NCBI RefSeq assembly: GCF_034190915.1
Contig: NW_026947496.1
Location: forward strand, 29,322,001-29,386,000
Origin: Cavia porcellus
Taxonomy: Eukaryota > Chordata > Mammalia > Rodentia > Caviidae
Direction of reading: 5' to 3'
DNA length: 64,000 nucleotides
Of the stretch, positions 27,426 through 38,905 are shown piece by piece. The notes under the pieces were generated by a model. The model had not been told where the DNA came from and did not search any database. It saw only the letters and a list, made by a program, of their open reading frames with translations. A program made the translations under genes and the position numbers. Position 1 is the first letter of the stretch, and each line of letters opens with the position of its first letter.

Positions 27426-28937
27426 ATCCATCTCTGAATATTTTAAGTTCACCAAAATCTCCTGCTGGGGTAGGCACTGTTGTTTTAGAGGCCTGTATGC
27501 AACATTAAACTTTACCAATCTTCTCATGACACTTCAAATAATTGCTTTATCTACTGCAAAAATTGACAGTGACAAATGCTTTAGAGACTTGGTTCTTTGA
27601 GAGCAAGAAAAAATATCAAAGTTCTTAATGTGAATAAAAAATTCAATAGCCACATGTATTAATATGTAAAGTAACAATGTTCCCCATAAACCAAGAGAGG
27701 TTTGGTTCTTTCAGTCAGTATCCACTCAGGAACACAGAAACTCTTAAACATCATTTTTTATAAAAATAATTTAATAAAAGTTATACTGGCATACAGAAAA
27801 CAAAATCTGACCTACAGTATTCTGAGAGGAAGGACAATAGTAGAAGCCAGGGAATGCAGAGAAAAATCAGAAGGTTAGCATACAGAAAACAGGAGGGCAA
27901 CCTGGGCCAGCTGGGGATCAGAACACTGGGAGGAGAAAATGGGGATGATCCTAGGAGTGTGCGAAGAAAACCAAAGAAGTGGAACAAATTACTAATACCA
28001 GAAGGAGAGAGCTTTAATTCTATGATGCAGATAAGAGCACCCATTTGACCTCCTGGTTTCCAGTTCCCTACATTTCTAGCCTAAGAATATCCAACTTGGG
28101 AAAAGCAAACAAACAAAAGACCAAACTAAAACAGAAGAGAAAAGGAAAGAAAATAATTAAGGTCTACAATGCTGTCCACATTGACTTCTCTCCACTGCTC
28201 CCAGGCAGCTATGGTTCTGATGCCCCATATTTCCCGGTCCAGCCAGTATTTTAGACAGCGAAGCAAGCAACAGAAAGCACAATCTGTTTTCCAGTCAAAA
28301 CTAGAGAATTGTGTGCCAATACATTTAGTTACTAGTATTTATCACTGAAAAGGAACTTCTATCACATGTCAGTGATTTTCTGAGTGACCCACTTACAGTA
28401 TACAATCATCTTGAGAAAAGGGAATAATACTTTTTAATAAATGCAATCCAGTAAGTGACAGGGTCCCATTTACAAGGTTACAAAGTGACCGGTTTCTCTT
28501 AAGTTCACTATCATTTTGGAAGGAGTCCTAGGGATACTCCACTGCCACAAAGAATTTGGCCTAACTTTCAAAGAGGATACACACAAAAAAATGGAAAATA
28601 TATACAAGAAATACAATTGTGTTGCATTATACATAGCGCTAACATCCTAGTTGGTGACCACAAGTTTGAAGTGAAAATCTAAGTGCAACATATGTCAGGA
28701 AATAAAACACCTCATTGGGGCCACTGCACCCATTCCACACAGAAGTATTCAGGTTTCAGCTATAATTTGAAAACTGAGGTGAAAAATGAATTTGCAGGAA
28801 GATTTTACTACTCAAAGCACTCTGAATGCCATGAGAAAACAATAAAGACCGAAGTACTTGTAAAATACAGTGAATGCAATCACCTAAACCGCTTGCTTTC
28901 TTTCAAAATTTAAAAGTCAAACGCTAGAAAAGTATTA
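27426..28937. other. Intergenic, no gene seen
   Basis: AT-rich DNA between the mirror centre and the right H2B gene. Opposite-strand open frames at 27781-28048 overlap each other and are not supported as genes. Confidence 0.5.
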
Positions 28938-28979
28938 CAATTCTTTTTGTTGAAAAAATGAGGGGCTCTGAAAAGAGCC
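28938..28979 (-). promoter_or_regulatory. Histone 3' stem-loop and U7 target (H2B, right pair)
   Basis: Minus-strand hairpin GGCTCT-TTTC-AGAGCC at 28964-28979, followed by purine-rich ACAAAAAGAATTG (28938-28950). The UTR between stop and hairpin matches that of the H2B at 7863 apart from one base next to the stop. Confidence 0.92.
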
Positions 28980-29008
28980 TTTGGGTTATAGGCAGCAGCC
29001 AGGGGCGT

Positions 29009-29401
<393 letters not shown>

Positions 29402-29450
29402 TCAGGAGACCAAGGAAAAGAGAAATGGTATGGCTACAATGGAAAACAGC

Positions 29451-29643
29451 ATATATAGTTGCAAGGCGCTTATGTAAATAAACGAGGTGTTTCAAAACTT
29501 AGACTCTGATTGGAGAATTTTGCATGGTCCATACGTCATATGCAAATTAAGCATTTTTAAATCCTCTTTTGTAATTGGCTCATTTCAAGACTTCTTTTAG
29601 CAAATCAAAAGTTGCAATTTACAATCCGTATTGGCAGTATAAT
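29451..29643. promoter_or_regulatory. Divergent H2B/H2A promoter (right pair)
   Basis: For H2B (minus): octamer ATTTGCAT on the minus strand at 29540-29547, inverted CCAAT sites (ATTGG) at 29509-29513 and 29574-29578, and TATA-like CTATATAT at about 29450-29457. For H2A (plus): AGTATAATAG at 29636-29645. About 328 bp separate the two start codons, close to the 320 bp of the left pair. Confidence 0.87.
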
Positions 29644-29645
29644 AG

Positions 29646-30110
<465 letters not shown>

Positions 30111-30153
30111 GGAGCTTAGCAGCTCTAGTGATCTATATTCCTTGAAAAACAAA

Positions 30154-30193
30154 GGCTCTTTTCAGAGCCACCCAGTTTTTCTGTAAAGCGCTG
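30154..30193 (+). promoter_or_regulatory. Histone 3' stem-loop and U7 target (H2A, right)
   Basis: Hairpin GGCTCT-TTTC-AGAGCC at 30154-30169, then purine-containing GTAAAGCGCTG at 30183-30193. Confidence 0.92.
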
Positions 30194-30199
30194 CAATGC

Positions 30200-31045
30200 T
30201 TTTGAAGTGTACCAGACGTTTTACTGACACTTGGAATTTTCACGAATTGAAAAATCAAGCTTTGCCCCAGGATGGCACTTTTAACTTTCATACATCAGTA
30301 TTTCAGAAGAAAAGCAAAACTTAGCTCCTAACATCCACACAATTCTCAAAAGAAAAGCAACTATAGTCATATCAGAACAAAAGTGGGATTTAGGCAATAT
30401 AATCAAAAGCAGTGAAAGTATAACGTCCAAAGAAATACTTTGTGTGTGTAACCATGTACGCATAAATCTCAGTACACAAAATTACATGTAAGTTGAGTGT
30501 TCATACTCTCATGAAATCTGAAGATAAGTATAAAGCCCAAAATAATAAAGGTAGAAGAAAAAGAAGGAAAAGTGATCAGTTAGATTTCAGGGCTGGGTTT
30601 TTTAGTTGAGAAGAGGGCATTTCTATAAGCAGTAATACTTTTAACTGTTGGTTATCACCCTTCAAGAAAATGTAGTTATGAAAAAGCTAATTTTAGACCA
30701 CATGAGGGTTGAAAAAGCCAGTCAAGGCTACATGAGGTTGCCAAGGATACAGTTCAGTGGCATAAGCACTTGCCTGACAAGTCGTGAGCCCAATTCCTTA
30801 TAACACCCCCAAAATTAAATAAAATAAAAAATAAAGACTACATGATTCTTTGCTTACATGTATTAAAAAGTGAACTAACCTGGAAACAACGTATTACTCA
30901 ATCTGCTCCTAAAGGAAGTTTCAGCGAGGGATCGATAAACAGGGCTCAGTCAGCTTCATAAAAGTATGATAGGACAATATCAGCCTGTAGTGGTCCTTTC
31001 TGCTGCAGCCATAGGAAGCAGTCAGCGAGCAAGTTCACTGAACCA
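30200..31045. other. Intergenic with a decayed ID-like SINE
   Basis: A plus-strand ID-like relic lies at about 30726-30812 ('cagttcagtggcataagcac', 'cgtgagcccaattcc'). The rest is AT-rich without gene features. Confidence 0.6.
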
Positions 31046-31341
31046 AAGCCCAGTGCTGGTACCTTGGTGCTGCGCGAGATCCAGCGCTGCCAGAAGTCCA
31101 CCAAACTGCTGATCTTTAAGCTGCCATTTCAGCAGCTGGTGAGTGATGCCATGCAGGACTTCAAGATCGACCTGCGTTTCCAGAACTGGGCTAGCATGCC
31201 ACTGCAGGTGGCATATGGGAAATACTGTACGTGGTGCTTCTCTTTCAGTAACCAGTTTAATTGCTGTCTTCATCCAGGGCATCACTTTCATAGTAATGGA
31301 CACTGAGCCAGCATGCTGCTTTCATAGAAAAGAGGGCCTAA
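31046..31341 (+). pseudogene. H3C6: Histone H3 pseudogene (right, 5'-truncated)
   Basis: From 31046 the frame reads KPSAGTLVLREIQRCQKSTK, then LLIFKLPFQQLV, MQDFKIDLRFQN and MPLQVAY, aligning with H3 residues about 37-98. The following part is degraded but alignable, and after a frameshift 'GITFIVMD' continues the alignment to an ancestral TAA at 31339-31341. The N-terminal 36 codons and promoter are not recognisable. Three codons are missing after Lys-Pro, and many residues invariant in H3 are changed. A hairpin relic follows at 31373-31388, so this was a replication-dependent gene. Its place after the H2B/H2A pair matches human H3C6 as I remember it. Confidence 0.92.
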
Positions 31342-31372
31342 TCCAAACCAATGATTTCTTTGGGAATGAAAA

Positions 31373-31388
31373 AGTTCTTTTCAGAACC
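31373..31388 (+). promoter_or_regulatory. Decayed histone 3' stem-loop of the right H3 pseudogene
   Basis: AGTTCT-TTTC-AGAACC: the loop is canonical and five of six base pairs remain; the outermost pair is A-C. No U7-type purine box follows; an AATAAA lies at 31405-31410, which may be chance in AT-rich DNA. Confidence 0.8.
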
Positions 31389-31414
31389 TTGGATCCATCT
31401 TGTCAATAAAAACT

Positions 31415-31486
31415 GCTTGTAATGCATTTAGAAACAATAGTGTACATCCCTTGGTGAAAAGAAATCAAATTTTTTTAAAACTGGAA

Positions 31487-31526
<40 letters not shown>

Positions 31527-33089
31527 TTGTTCTTTTATAGGACCTTGTCTGTGATATATAATAATGGGTGATCTGTAATTTATTTAGAAAATCACTTCAT
31601 TTTTCCCATCAAAGGTGGAGTTTCAAATTGTAGAGGTGAATGCGTTGATGGTAAAGCAGGGATATATGGGAAGATTTTAGGCATTAATTGTTAGAAGAAA
31701 GTTACTGCTGATGAGGCTTGCCTCTTAATATTCTTATAAGACATTGGTAAAAACATTTACAAACATGTACAAGTGGGAAACCAGAAGAAATCATTTGTTA
31801 TCAAACCTAAACTGCACTGGGCAGGCCTAAGCAAATGCCTCCTTTCGCATATAAACAATTAGATTTTAAAGCAATACCTTATGATCGTTATCAACAGATA
31901 AATTAAAAACAGAAAAAAAGCCTAAAATATTTCAGTCAAATATCCCTATACTGCAGAACTCATTAGTATAGATATATCAAGAAGACAATCCTGCTTCAAA
32001 GGAACACAGGAGATTAACAAGAATATACATGGTTCAAGGAAGATTTGAGAAACAAAGGAAACTCATAATCAAAATTGTTATTGTCTTACACAGTTGTAAC
32101 TTTTGAATTGTTTTCTATTGGACACAAATTATTGCAATGTGGAATGTACACAAATCATTGTAATTATTAACCTCCTGAGATAAGGAGCCCTGATATTCAA
32201 ACAGAAGTAGATTCCCCTAAAACACTCTTAGGAAACTTTGGCAGGTTTAGACTATGCCAACTTACAAGAATGAAAGAGTGTAGTCCATTCCTTTACCTCC
32301 ATTTTTCAATTTGCATACCTCTAAAAAGTGTTCAGAGCTCTTTCCTGAAGACCACTATCCTCCCCTTAGGTCTGATAGCGAATGCTGGCAATCAACTTTT
32401 TCATTTGTATTTTCTATCCCACCAACAGCTGCTTACCACTGATGCTGATATGACATACGGGACTAATGTTCCCCAGACAGAAAATATGTGACAGGCCCAG
32501 TACGTATCTTTTTAGCTACAAATAATATGACATCTCTTTAAACCAATTATTTTAAAACAGTTGAAAGGTTCTTGCCCTGGTATAAATTACTGTACAATTC
32601 TGGCAGTGGTCTAACATGGTGGAAGGCCAAAGCAGGAACACATACCACTTCGTACTTCTTCAGCCCTATTGCAGCTCCCTTCCTGTTTGCACATGCAGAG
32701 AATTCCAATTTGGTTCCTCAAGCACCATCAATATCGGCCTCATGCACGACTTCAATCAGAGGTCATACAACCCTCTGCCTCTCTATCCTGTCAAAGGAGA
32801 CAGCCTAACCACCATGGGTTGTTTGCTCCTTTTTATGTCCTCAATAAACCTATTTGTTTGTACTTTTTGCTTTTCTATTGCACCAGAATACTCTAACAAC
32901 AATGAAGTAATGACTTAAAAATAACAAAATTAATAGGTACCGAGAGTTAGACTTGTAGGGTGTAGTGAATCACGGAAACAATACCATGACTGTGAAACCT
33001 GAGGAAGGAAGAACACCCTGACTTCCAGGACAGTCTAACTACAAAAACCACTACAAAGCTACGCTGCAGTATATATTAAGACACTGCAT

Positions 33090-33122
<33 letters not shown>

Positions 33123-33287
33123 AAAGAAAGAAAGAAACCAAAAAATAAATAAATGAGAAAATAAACTGACCTCAATTAATGAATGAAAATTTCTGATAGA
33201 CTGACAGGCCATTTAAATTATGTATTTGGCAGACAATTTCACAAAGAACAATTTGGATGGATTACTGAATTTGTCAAAAACATAGTT
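31415..33287. other. Intergenic with TA repeat and A-rich tract
   Basis: Pure TA repeat at 31489-31524. A decayed SINE-like segment ends in about 30 A at 33091-33120. The frames at 32270-32918 have no recognisable product. Confidence 0.5.
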
Positions 33288-33408
33288 GGGGGCTGGGGAT
33301 TTAGCTCAGCTGCATAAGCGCCTGCCTTGCAAGCAGGGAGTCCTGAGTTCAATCCCCGGTACCAATAAAAAGGAAAAAGACCAAAAAAAAAAAAAAAAAA
33401 AAAAAAAA
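33288..33408 (+). mobile_element. ID-like SINE, complete
   Basis: Best preserved ID-like copy in the window: 'ggggctggggatttagctca', 'gcctgccttgcaagcaggg', 'gagttcaatccccggtacc', an 'aaaaaggaaaaagacc' linker and an A tail of about 26. It is a tRNA-Ala-like sequence with pol III A and B boxes, but it lacks a foldable full-length tRNA body, so it is a SINE. Confidence 0.95.
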
Positions 33409-35849
33409 TTAGTCAATGACAGGCCATCAGTCTTTGTAGTTACAGCTGTTCCAATGAATAGAAAATTTGTGAATGACTATAAGAAGAAAAGAGAATACTT
33501 AGGAAATTTAACAAAGTTTGGTACTTTTATCAGTAGTAAGTTGTCCAATGAAGACAACAGATCTAAAATTAAACTGCCGTTTGCATTGCTTGCAACTAGA
33601 GAATTTAACTCATACTCTGAATCCTCAGTCACTAGAAAAATAATTAAATAATCCACCTCTACATTCAAAGTCTGTGAATTGTCATATTGTAAATTTTTAT
33701 GTACTTACCTTACTAATTCATCAAGAAATACATAACTTTTTTTTTATAGATTGCAAGATTAGTTTAATAATCTATATACATCGTTTTGTATAATGCTTAA
33801 ATTTGGGAGCATACGAATGAGTTTAAAAACCAGTTTTTGATGCTTTCCCTTAAAAATACACTTTTAGAGGAAAAAATGTGCATAAAGTATCAAGTTCTAG
33901 CTATCTGCTGAATGCATCTGAAAAATTTAAATAGGTTTTCTAACTGTCCACTTTTTTCACCTTGATTAATGATGAGCTTGACAAGCCTCCCTTTGTTTCT
34001 AGTATGACTGGTTTTTATGCAATCCTTCATTCTGTGTTGAGTCAAACTGGTGCCACAGTTTAAAGGGGAAAATCCCAGCTCTAAGAGATCTGTGAAACCA
34101 TGCCTTACCATTACTGGCAAAATGTCATTCAAGTAGATGAACTACATGTGACAGGACCAGCACCTGAATTCTATGTGACAGGACCTAGTGAATGCCAGGA
34201 GAAGTGTTCATCAGTTTGATATTTCTAGGAAGGACAAATAAAGACAATCACTGTTGGTATTTTAATGTTTGACAGAAACCATGAGGTTTTACATGAAAAG
34301 AGCGTAAAAGGGAGAGTTAAGAAGTTTGCATCATTATGAAGTGTATATAGCTTTCAACACAGGTAATCCTAGTCAAGTAGTGGCCTGGTTCATCACAACC
34401 TCAGGTCTGGTTCTTCTAGGTTGTTCCAGAGCAGACTTTATGACTTTGTGAACTGACAACTTATGTGACCTCATCTTAGGATGTTCCACAAGATTCTACA
34501 TTTCATAGAATCCTACAAGGTACATTGTAAGTTTAGGACAGTAATTGAAGATTTCTAGGTGTTGCTCCACAGAACAAGACTTTGCAAAAATTGGCAGTTA
34601 AGAGCTCCTGTGAATCTTATCTCACTCCTGAACAGGGATGATATAAATGAATTTATATAATTTATATAAATGAATTTATATAATAAACTTTTTATAAAAG
34701 GTTTTATAAAAATATACATATAGTGATTCTTATGATTGCATAGAGAAGTAAGCAAAGACTTGACTCAAAGTTTTTAATAATGAGTTAAATATTTATGAAA
34801 TGAAGACACAGACGCCAAGATTGGTTGTGCTTGAGTTACCCATTAGTCTTCCGCAAGTCCAGTTTCTCAGGCCCTCTAAAGCAGCCTCCATTGACTTCTA
34901 AATTCCTTAGAGAGCCACTGAATGTTTGTTATTTTGCAAAGCTTATGCTGTCAAGATTATGTAAAGAATAAGACGTGAAGAATTTAAAAGAAGAATCCTG
35001 ATAAATTTTTAAAATGCAATACAATGCAAAGGGATAAAAGAGTGAAAGCCATGTATACAAATTTGAAATCTCCAGAAACAGTATTTTCAAAACTAAAAAA
35101 CATACAGCAACTTGTTCTACTTAACCTCAAATGTAAAAATATTATCATTTCAAAATGTAATCAATATAAACAATATCGATGTAAAATTTCTTGCCTTTGA
35201 TTATCTTAATATTCCAAGTTGAGTGTATATTTTATTCAAGCTGGTAACTAACTTAGCAAAAGCAAATACAGTGCCTTCAGATTTATAAACTTTATTGAAA
35301 AACTTAATTTTACACATATGAACTGTTCAGCTATAGCTAATGTTTTCCTGTCTGTAACAAGTCCACATTGTAAGGCCACAAATGGTCCTAAACTATTATT
35401 TTACTAGACAGGAAGATCTGAAGAGAAATTGCTTTTGGGATGTAGAGATGGTAACGAAAATTGAGAAAGCTGAGAGATTAGATTAATAGTAATCAAGAGA
35501 ATTTTCATTGACTTCTTCAATAACATTTACAAATACAAACATTTGGAGATTACTATGGAACAGAAGATAGTTTCAGAATGCAAGACTATATTAACAGATA
35601 GAAAAGCATTAAAGAGAAAATAAATGTTAGGCCCACACTGGTGATGTAATTGCTCAATAAATTTTAGCATTTTCCCACTCTCAAAGACAATTTTACCAGG
35701 CATTACTGTCCTCTTTAATTGAAAGTATTCATTTTTTTCTACAAGACACTCATTTGTTTCAGATTTGTATAAAATTCCTAACAAAGGACGATCTAAGAAA
35801 ATTTTCCCAAAACCTTAAGAAGTTAAAATGTGTATCACAAATAGCCTGG
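33409..35849. other. Intergenic, no gene seen
   Basis: AT-rich unassigned DNA with short tandem 'atgaatttatataattt' units near 34646-34685. No gene is supported. Confidence 0.5.
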
Positions 35850-35998
35850 TCCAGGAGTGATATCTCACCCTTGCAATCCCAACACTTTGGAGGCTAAAAC
35901 AGGATATCACCACTAGCTCAAGGTCAGACCAAGCCACATATAAATTCAAGGCCAACTTGGGCAGACCCTGACTTTCAAAAAGAAAGAAAAGAAAAGAT
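35850..35998 (+). mobile_element. B1-type SINE
   Basis: Diverged B1: 'cccttgcaatcccaacactt', 'tggaggctaaaacagga', 'ctcaaggtcagaccaagcc', 'ttcaaggccaacttgggc', and a 'gaaaagaaaag' tail. Confidence 0.85.
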
Positions 35999-36149
35999 AG
36001 GTGTTAAAGTAATACGTGCAACGGCTTCATCACCGTACATACAGAAAAAATTTTCCACTAATTTAAAAGAGATGATTGAGAGTCATGAGCCATGACAAAA
36101 GGTCAGCCCACATCGCCTCATCTTTTCCTAAGGATTATCACAAACTTTA

Positions 36150-36250
36150 GTGGCTGACTCAAGCTCTGCTATTTTCTCTGGCTCCTCCTCTCTCCTGCAG
36201 TGGCTGACTCTGGCTCTGCTATTTTCTCTAGCTCCTTCCTCTCTCCTGCA
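36150..36250. repeat. Two tandem 50-bp units upstream of H4
   Basis: Two copies (36150-36199 and 36200-36250) of a unit starting 'gtggctgactc' and ending 'cctctctcctgca', differing at only a few positions. The matching place in the left inverted-repeat arm has a single related unit (around 13830-13865). Confidence 0.9.
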
Positions 36251-36277
36251 GTCTGAATAGAAAAAAAATGCGCAGAA

Positions 36278-36347
36278 GGGCGGGAAGTACATTTCCCGCC
36301 CCCTGCACTTGAAGTTTTCAATCAGGTCCGACACAGTATTATAAAAG
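36278..36347 (+). promoter_or_regulatory. H4 promoter with H4 box and paired GGGCGGGAA sites
   Basis: GGGCGGGAA at 36278-36286 faces TTCCCGCCC at 36293-36301. The H4 box GTTTTCAATCAGGTCCG is at 36314-36330 and TATAAAAG at 36340-36347, 55 bp from the ATG. The order equals that of the left H4 promoter. Confidence 0.9.
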
Positions 36348-36392
36348 ATTTCTCTCGGGGCAGTACAAGCATTGTTATTCTCTCCACACTGA

Positions 36393-36713
<321 letters not shown>

Positions 36714-36753
36714 GTCTATCGGCTGGATTTTCTCTTAACAGACTTTAAAAAAC

Positions 36754-36796
36754 GGTCCTTTTCAGGACCAACCACTTGTTTCACACTAAAGGGCGG
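36754..36796 (+). promoter_or_regulatory. Histone 3' stem-loop and U7 target (right H4)
   Basis: Hairpin GGTCCT-TTTC-AGGACC at 36754-36769, fully paired, then purine-rich CTAAAGGGCGG at 36786-36796. Confidence 0.93.
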
Positions 36797-36799
36797 AAC

Positions 36800-36945
36800 G
36801 CTTGACAAACTACTTACAAGATGGCAGTGTATTTCGGAAAGTTTGCACGGAGGGTTGTTTGGGTTACAAAACCCCGCCGGCGGTACAGCGCGGATATGGC
36901 GCCTACGCCCCCAGGCGGTTTTAGTATGCCACCTAAGCAAGCTTA
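36800..36945. promoter_or_regulatory. CpG-rich element just downstream of H4
   Basis: Locally CpG-rich for this AT-rich region, with two ATGGC motifs resembling YY1 sites (ACAAGATGGCAG at about 36818 and GGATATGGCGCC at about 36892) and a CCGCCGGCGG core. Its function is unknown; a similar element follows the H4 at 56050. Confidence 0.4.
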
Positions 36946-37208
36946 GAAGTAAGGTAAACTTAGTGTTTAATGCTCACGTTTGGTAGATTTTGTTATTTTG
37001 AGGGTCACAAACATTGTAAACTTCGCTAATGATAACCTTTCGGAAGCAGGTGTTCTATGCTGCCATTGCTATATGTAATCTAGCATCTTCAACTACATTA
37101 TAAGGAATTAAGTCCACATTTTGATGAGTCGTATTTGGTTCGTTAAAGCTTTAGTTATATTTAGCCTTAAATACCTAGATTAACATCATGAAGCTAAGGC
37201 TTTTACAA

Positions 37209-37251
<43 letters not shown>

Positions 37252-37619
37252 CATATTCCATGATTATAATGACATGGCAGGACAACTTTGTGAGCCAGAG
37301 TCAACACTTCCTGACTTTTGTGACTGATTTCATAGCAGCTATGATTAACAGTCACTGTCATATCTGAAATTTACCTTGTCTCTTCCTACCATTTAAGGTG
37401 TTGCAAGTATCACACAAGACTGAATTGGAAGAAGCAAAGCTTGGTTGATCACAGGCAGAAGGGCTTTACAGAAGCTGAACAATCACTGCGTGCCTGTTCC
37501 ACAAGAAAAGTAACTTTGTTCCTAAAAACGATGTATCCTTCACTTGGATGTAGCAGTTTACCATGCAAAAGTTTTCTCAGCTGATATTGTAGCCCCTGCC
37601 TTGACCTGCCATCTCTTTT

Positions 37620-38267
37620 AAGGGAAGCTGATGATTGATCCTTTTCCTGTTACCTCTTGCACTGTGCTGCTGTGTGGGAAGAACAGAATCGAGTTCATTA
37701 CACATTAATAATCAAAGGATACGTTTGCCCTTATGTCTGAAGTGCTGTTGGCTTGGGTATTTCACAGCACTCTTCTCTTTGGAGAGGAGTTGTTAATAGA
37801 TAGATCAAAAAGTCCTTTGAAAAGAATCTGTTTAAAAATAGACATGGACATAAAGCATTTCATTGGCTTTATTTTTGCTCTGAGGCTTGCCCATGCTTTC
37901 CTGTCAGCCTGGCATCCTGTGTTTAGAGCAGAGACAGAGAACCCCAGAAATGAAGGATACAGTTGTAGAGCAAGGGCAGACCTAACAATGCTAGAGAACA
38001 ACTTGCATAAGTTCATTTTGTCACCCTTTGCTGAGTGGTATTAGTGAATCTATATATTCTTGAGTTGGTCACCTCTGCATATTTTATAGCGCAGAAGAGA
38101 AGAAAGCCCCATTCTGAGGAAAACGCAGTTCTCAGGTCTAAGGCCCTGAATTGACTGGATCTTACAAGATTGAGAAATAAACCATAAGAAGCAACAAGGA
38201 ATTGATTTTTAGCCTTTTTAAGGAAGAAGACTGAATTGTGTCCTGATGCTTTGGATTTGTCATCCAT
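37620..38267. other. Conserved non-histone block (right copy)
   Basis: Partner of 11838-12480. The open frame 37733-38044 (+) and its counterpart at 12061-12462 (-) share about 80 nearly identical codons, but the opposite strand is also open in both copies, the upstream parts diverge, and no domain is recognised, so I do not call a gene. Confidence 0.5.
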
Positions 38268-38280
38268 TCAACCACCTTGG

Positions 38281-38480
38281 TAACCACTTTTTCCAGCACT
38301 CATTATATAGAATAACTCCCTTTTCAGGCATAATTCTGCCTCTTTCTCTCTCTTAGCCATCAGCTGCTTGGTATTACCAGCCTCTATATCTATGAGAAAT
38401 AGCTTTTTGTTTCATTATAATTACCCAATCTCTATTTTGTTACAGCTGCACAAAACTGACTAAAATACTATCTACAATAT
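38281..38480 (+). mobile_element. MaLR-like LTR 3' fragment
   Basis: 'tataattacccaatctctat', 'tttgttacagctgcacaaaa' and 'ctgactaaaata' match the end of mammalian MaLR LTRs as I remember them. Confidence 0.5.
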
Positions 38481-38864
38481 GACAAAAATCCAGTAAATGT
38501 CAGCTATTTGTAATGTATAACCCAGTTTATCAGTATATTCTCTTGACTGTCTTCTGCAACCAACTCTAATAATTTCACCTTCATTATTGCTACAACCTAC
38601 TATTATTCCTTGCTTCTTTCTAATTCTTATTCTCATAAATTCCATTCTCCAACTCAGCTTAAAAGGTGCTCATAATCTCTGTTCTGTACTTTTATGATTT
38701 CATAACTATGACAATCTGGGTGCATTTTATGGCATATAATGTATCACATATTCAGTCACATGTTTAACCTTCAGTCTCATAGTTCAACATGTTATCTTTG
38801 TATCTCTGTTCCTAGTATTTTAGCAAACAAGCCTATTTGTTTAGCACAAATTTCTTTCTGTGGA

Positions 38865-38905
<41 letters not shown>

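Noticed and set aside
33291..33365. tRNA-Ala gene
   Set aside because: The A and B boxes are present, but the body is followed by the SINE linker and poly(A) tail, and the same sequence recurs many times in the window.
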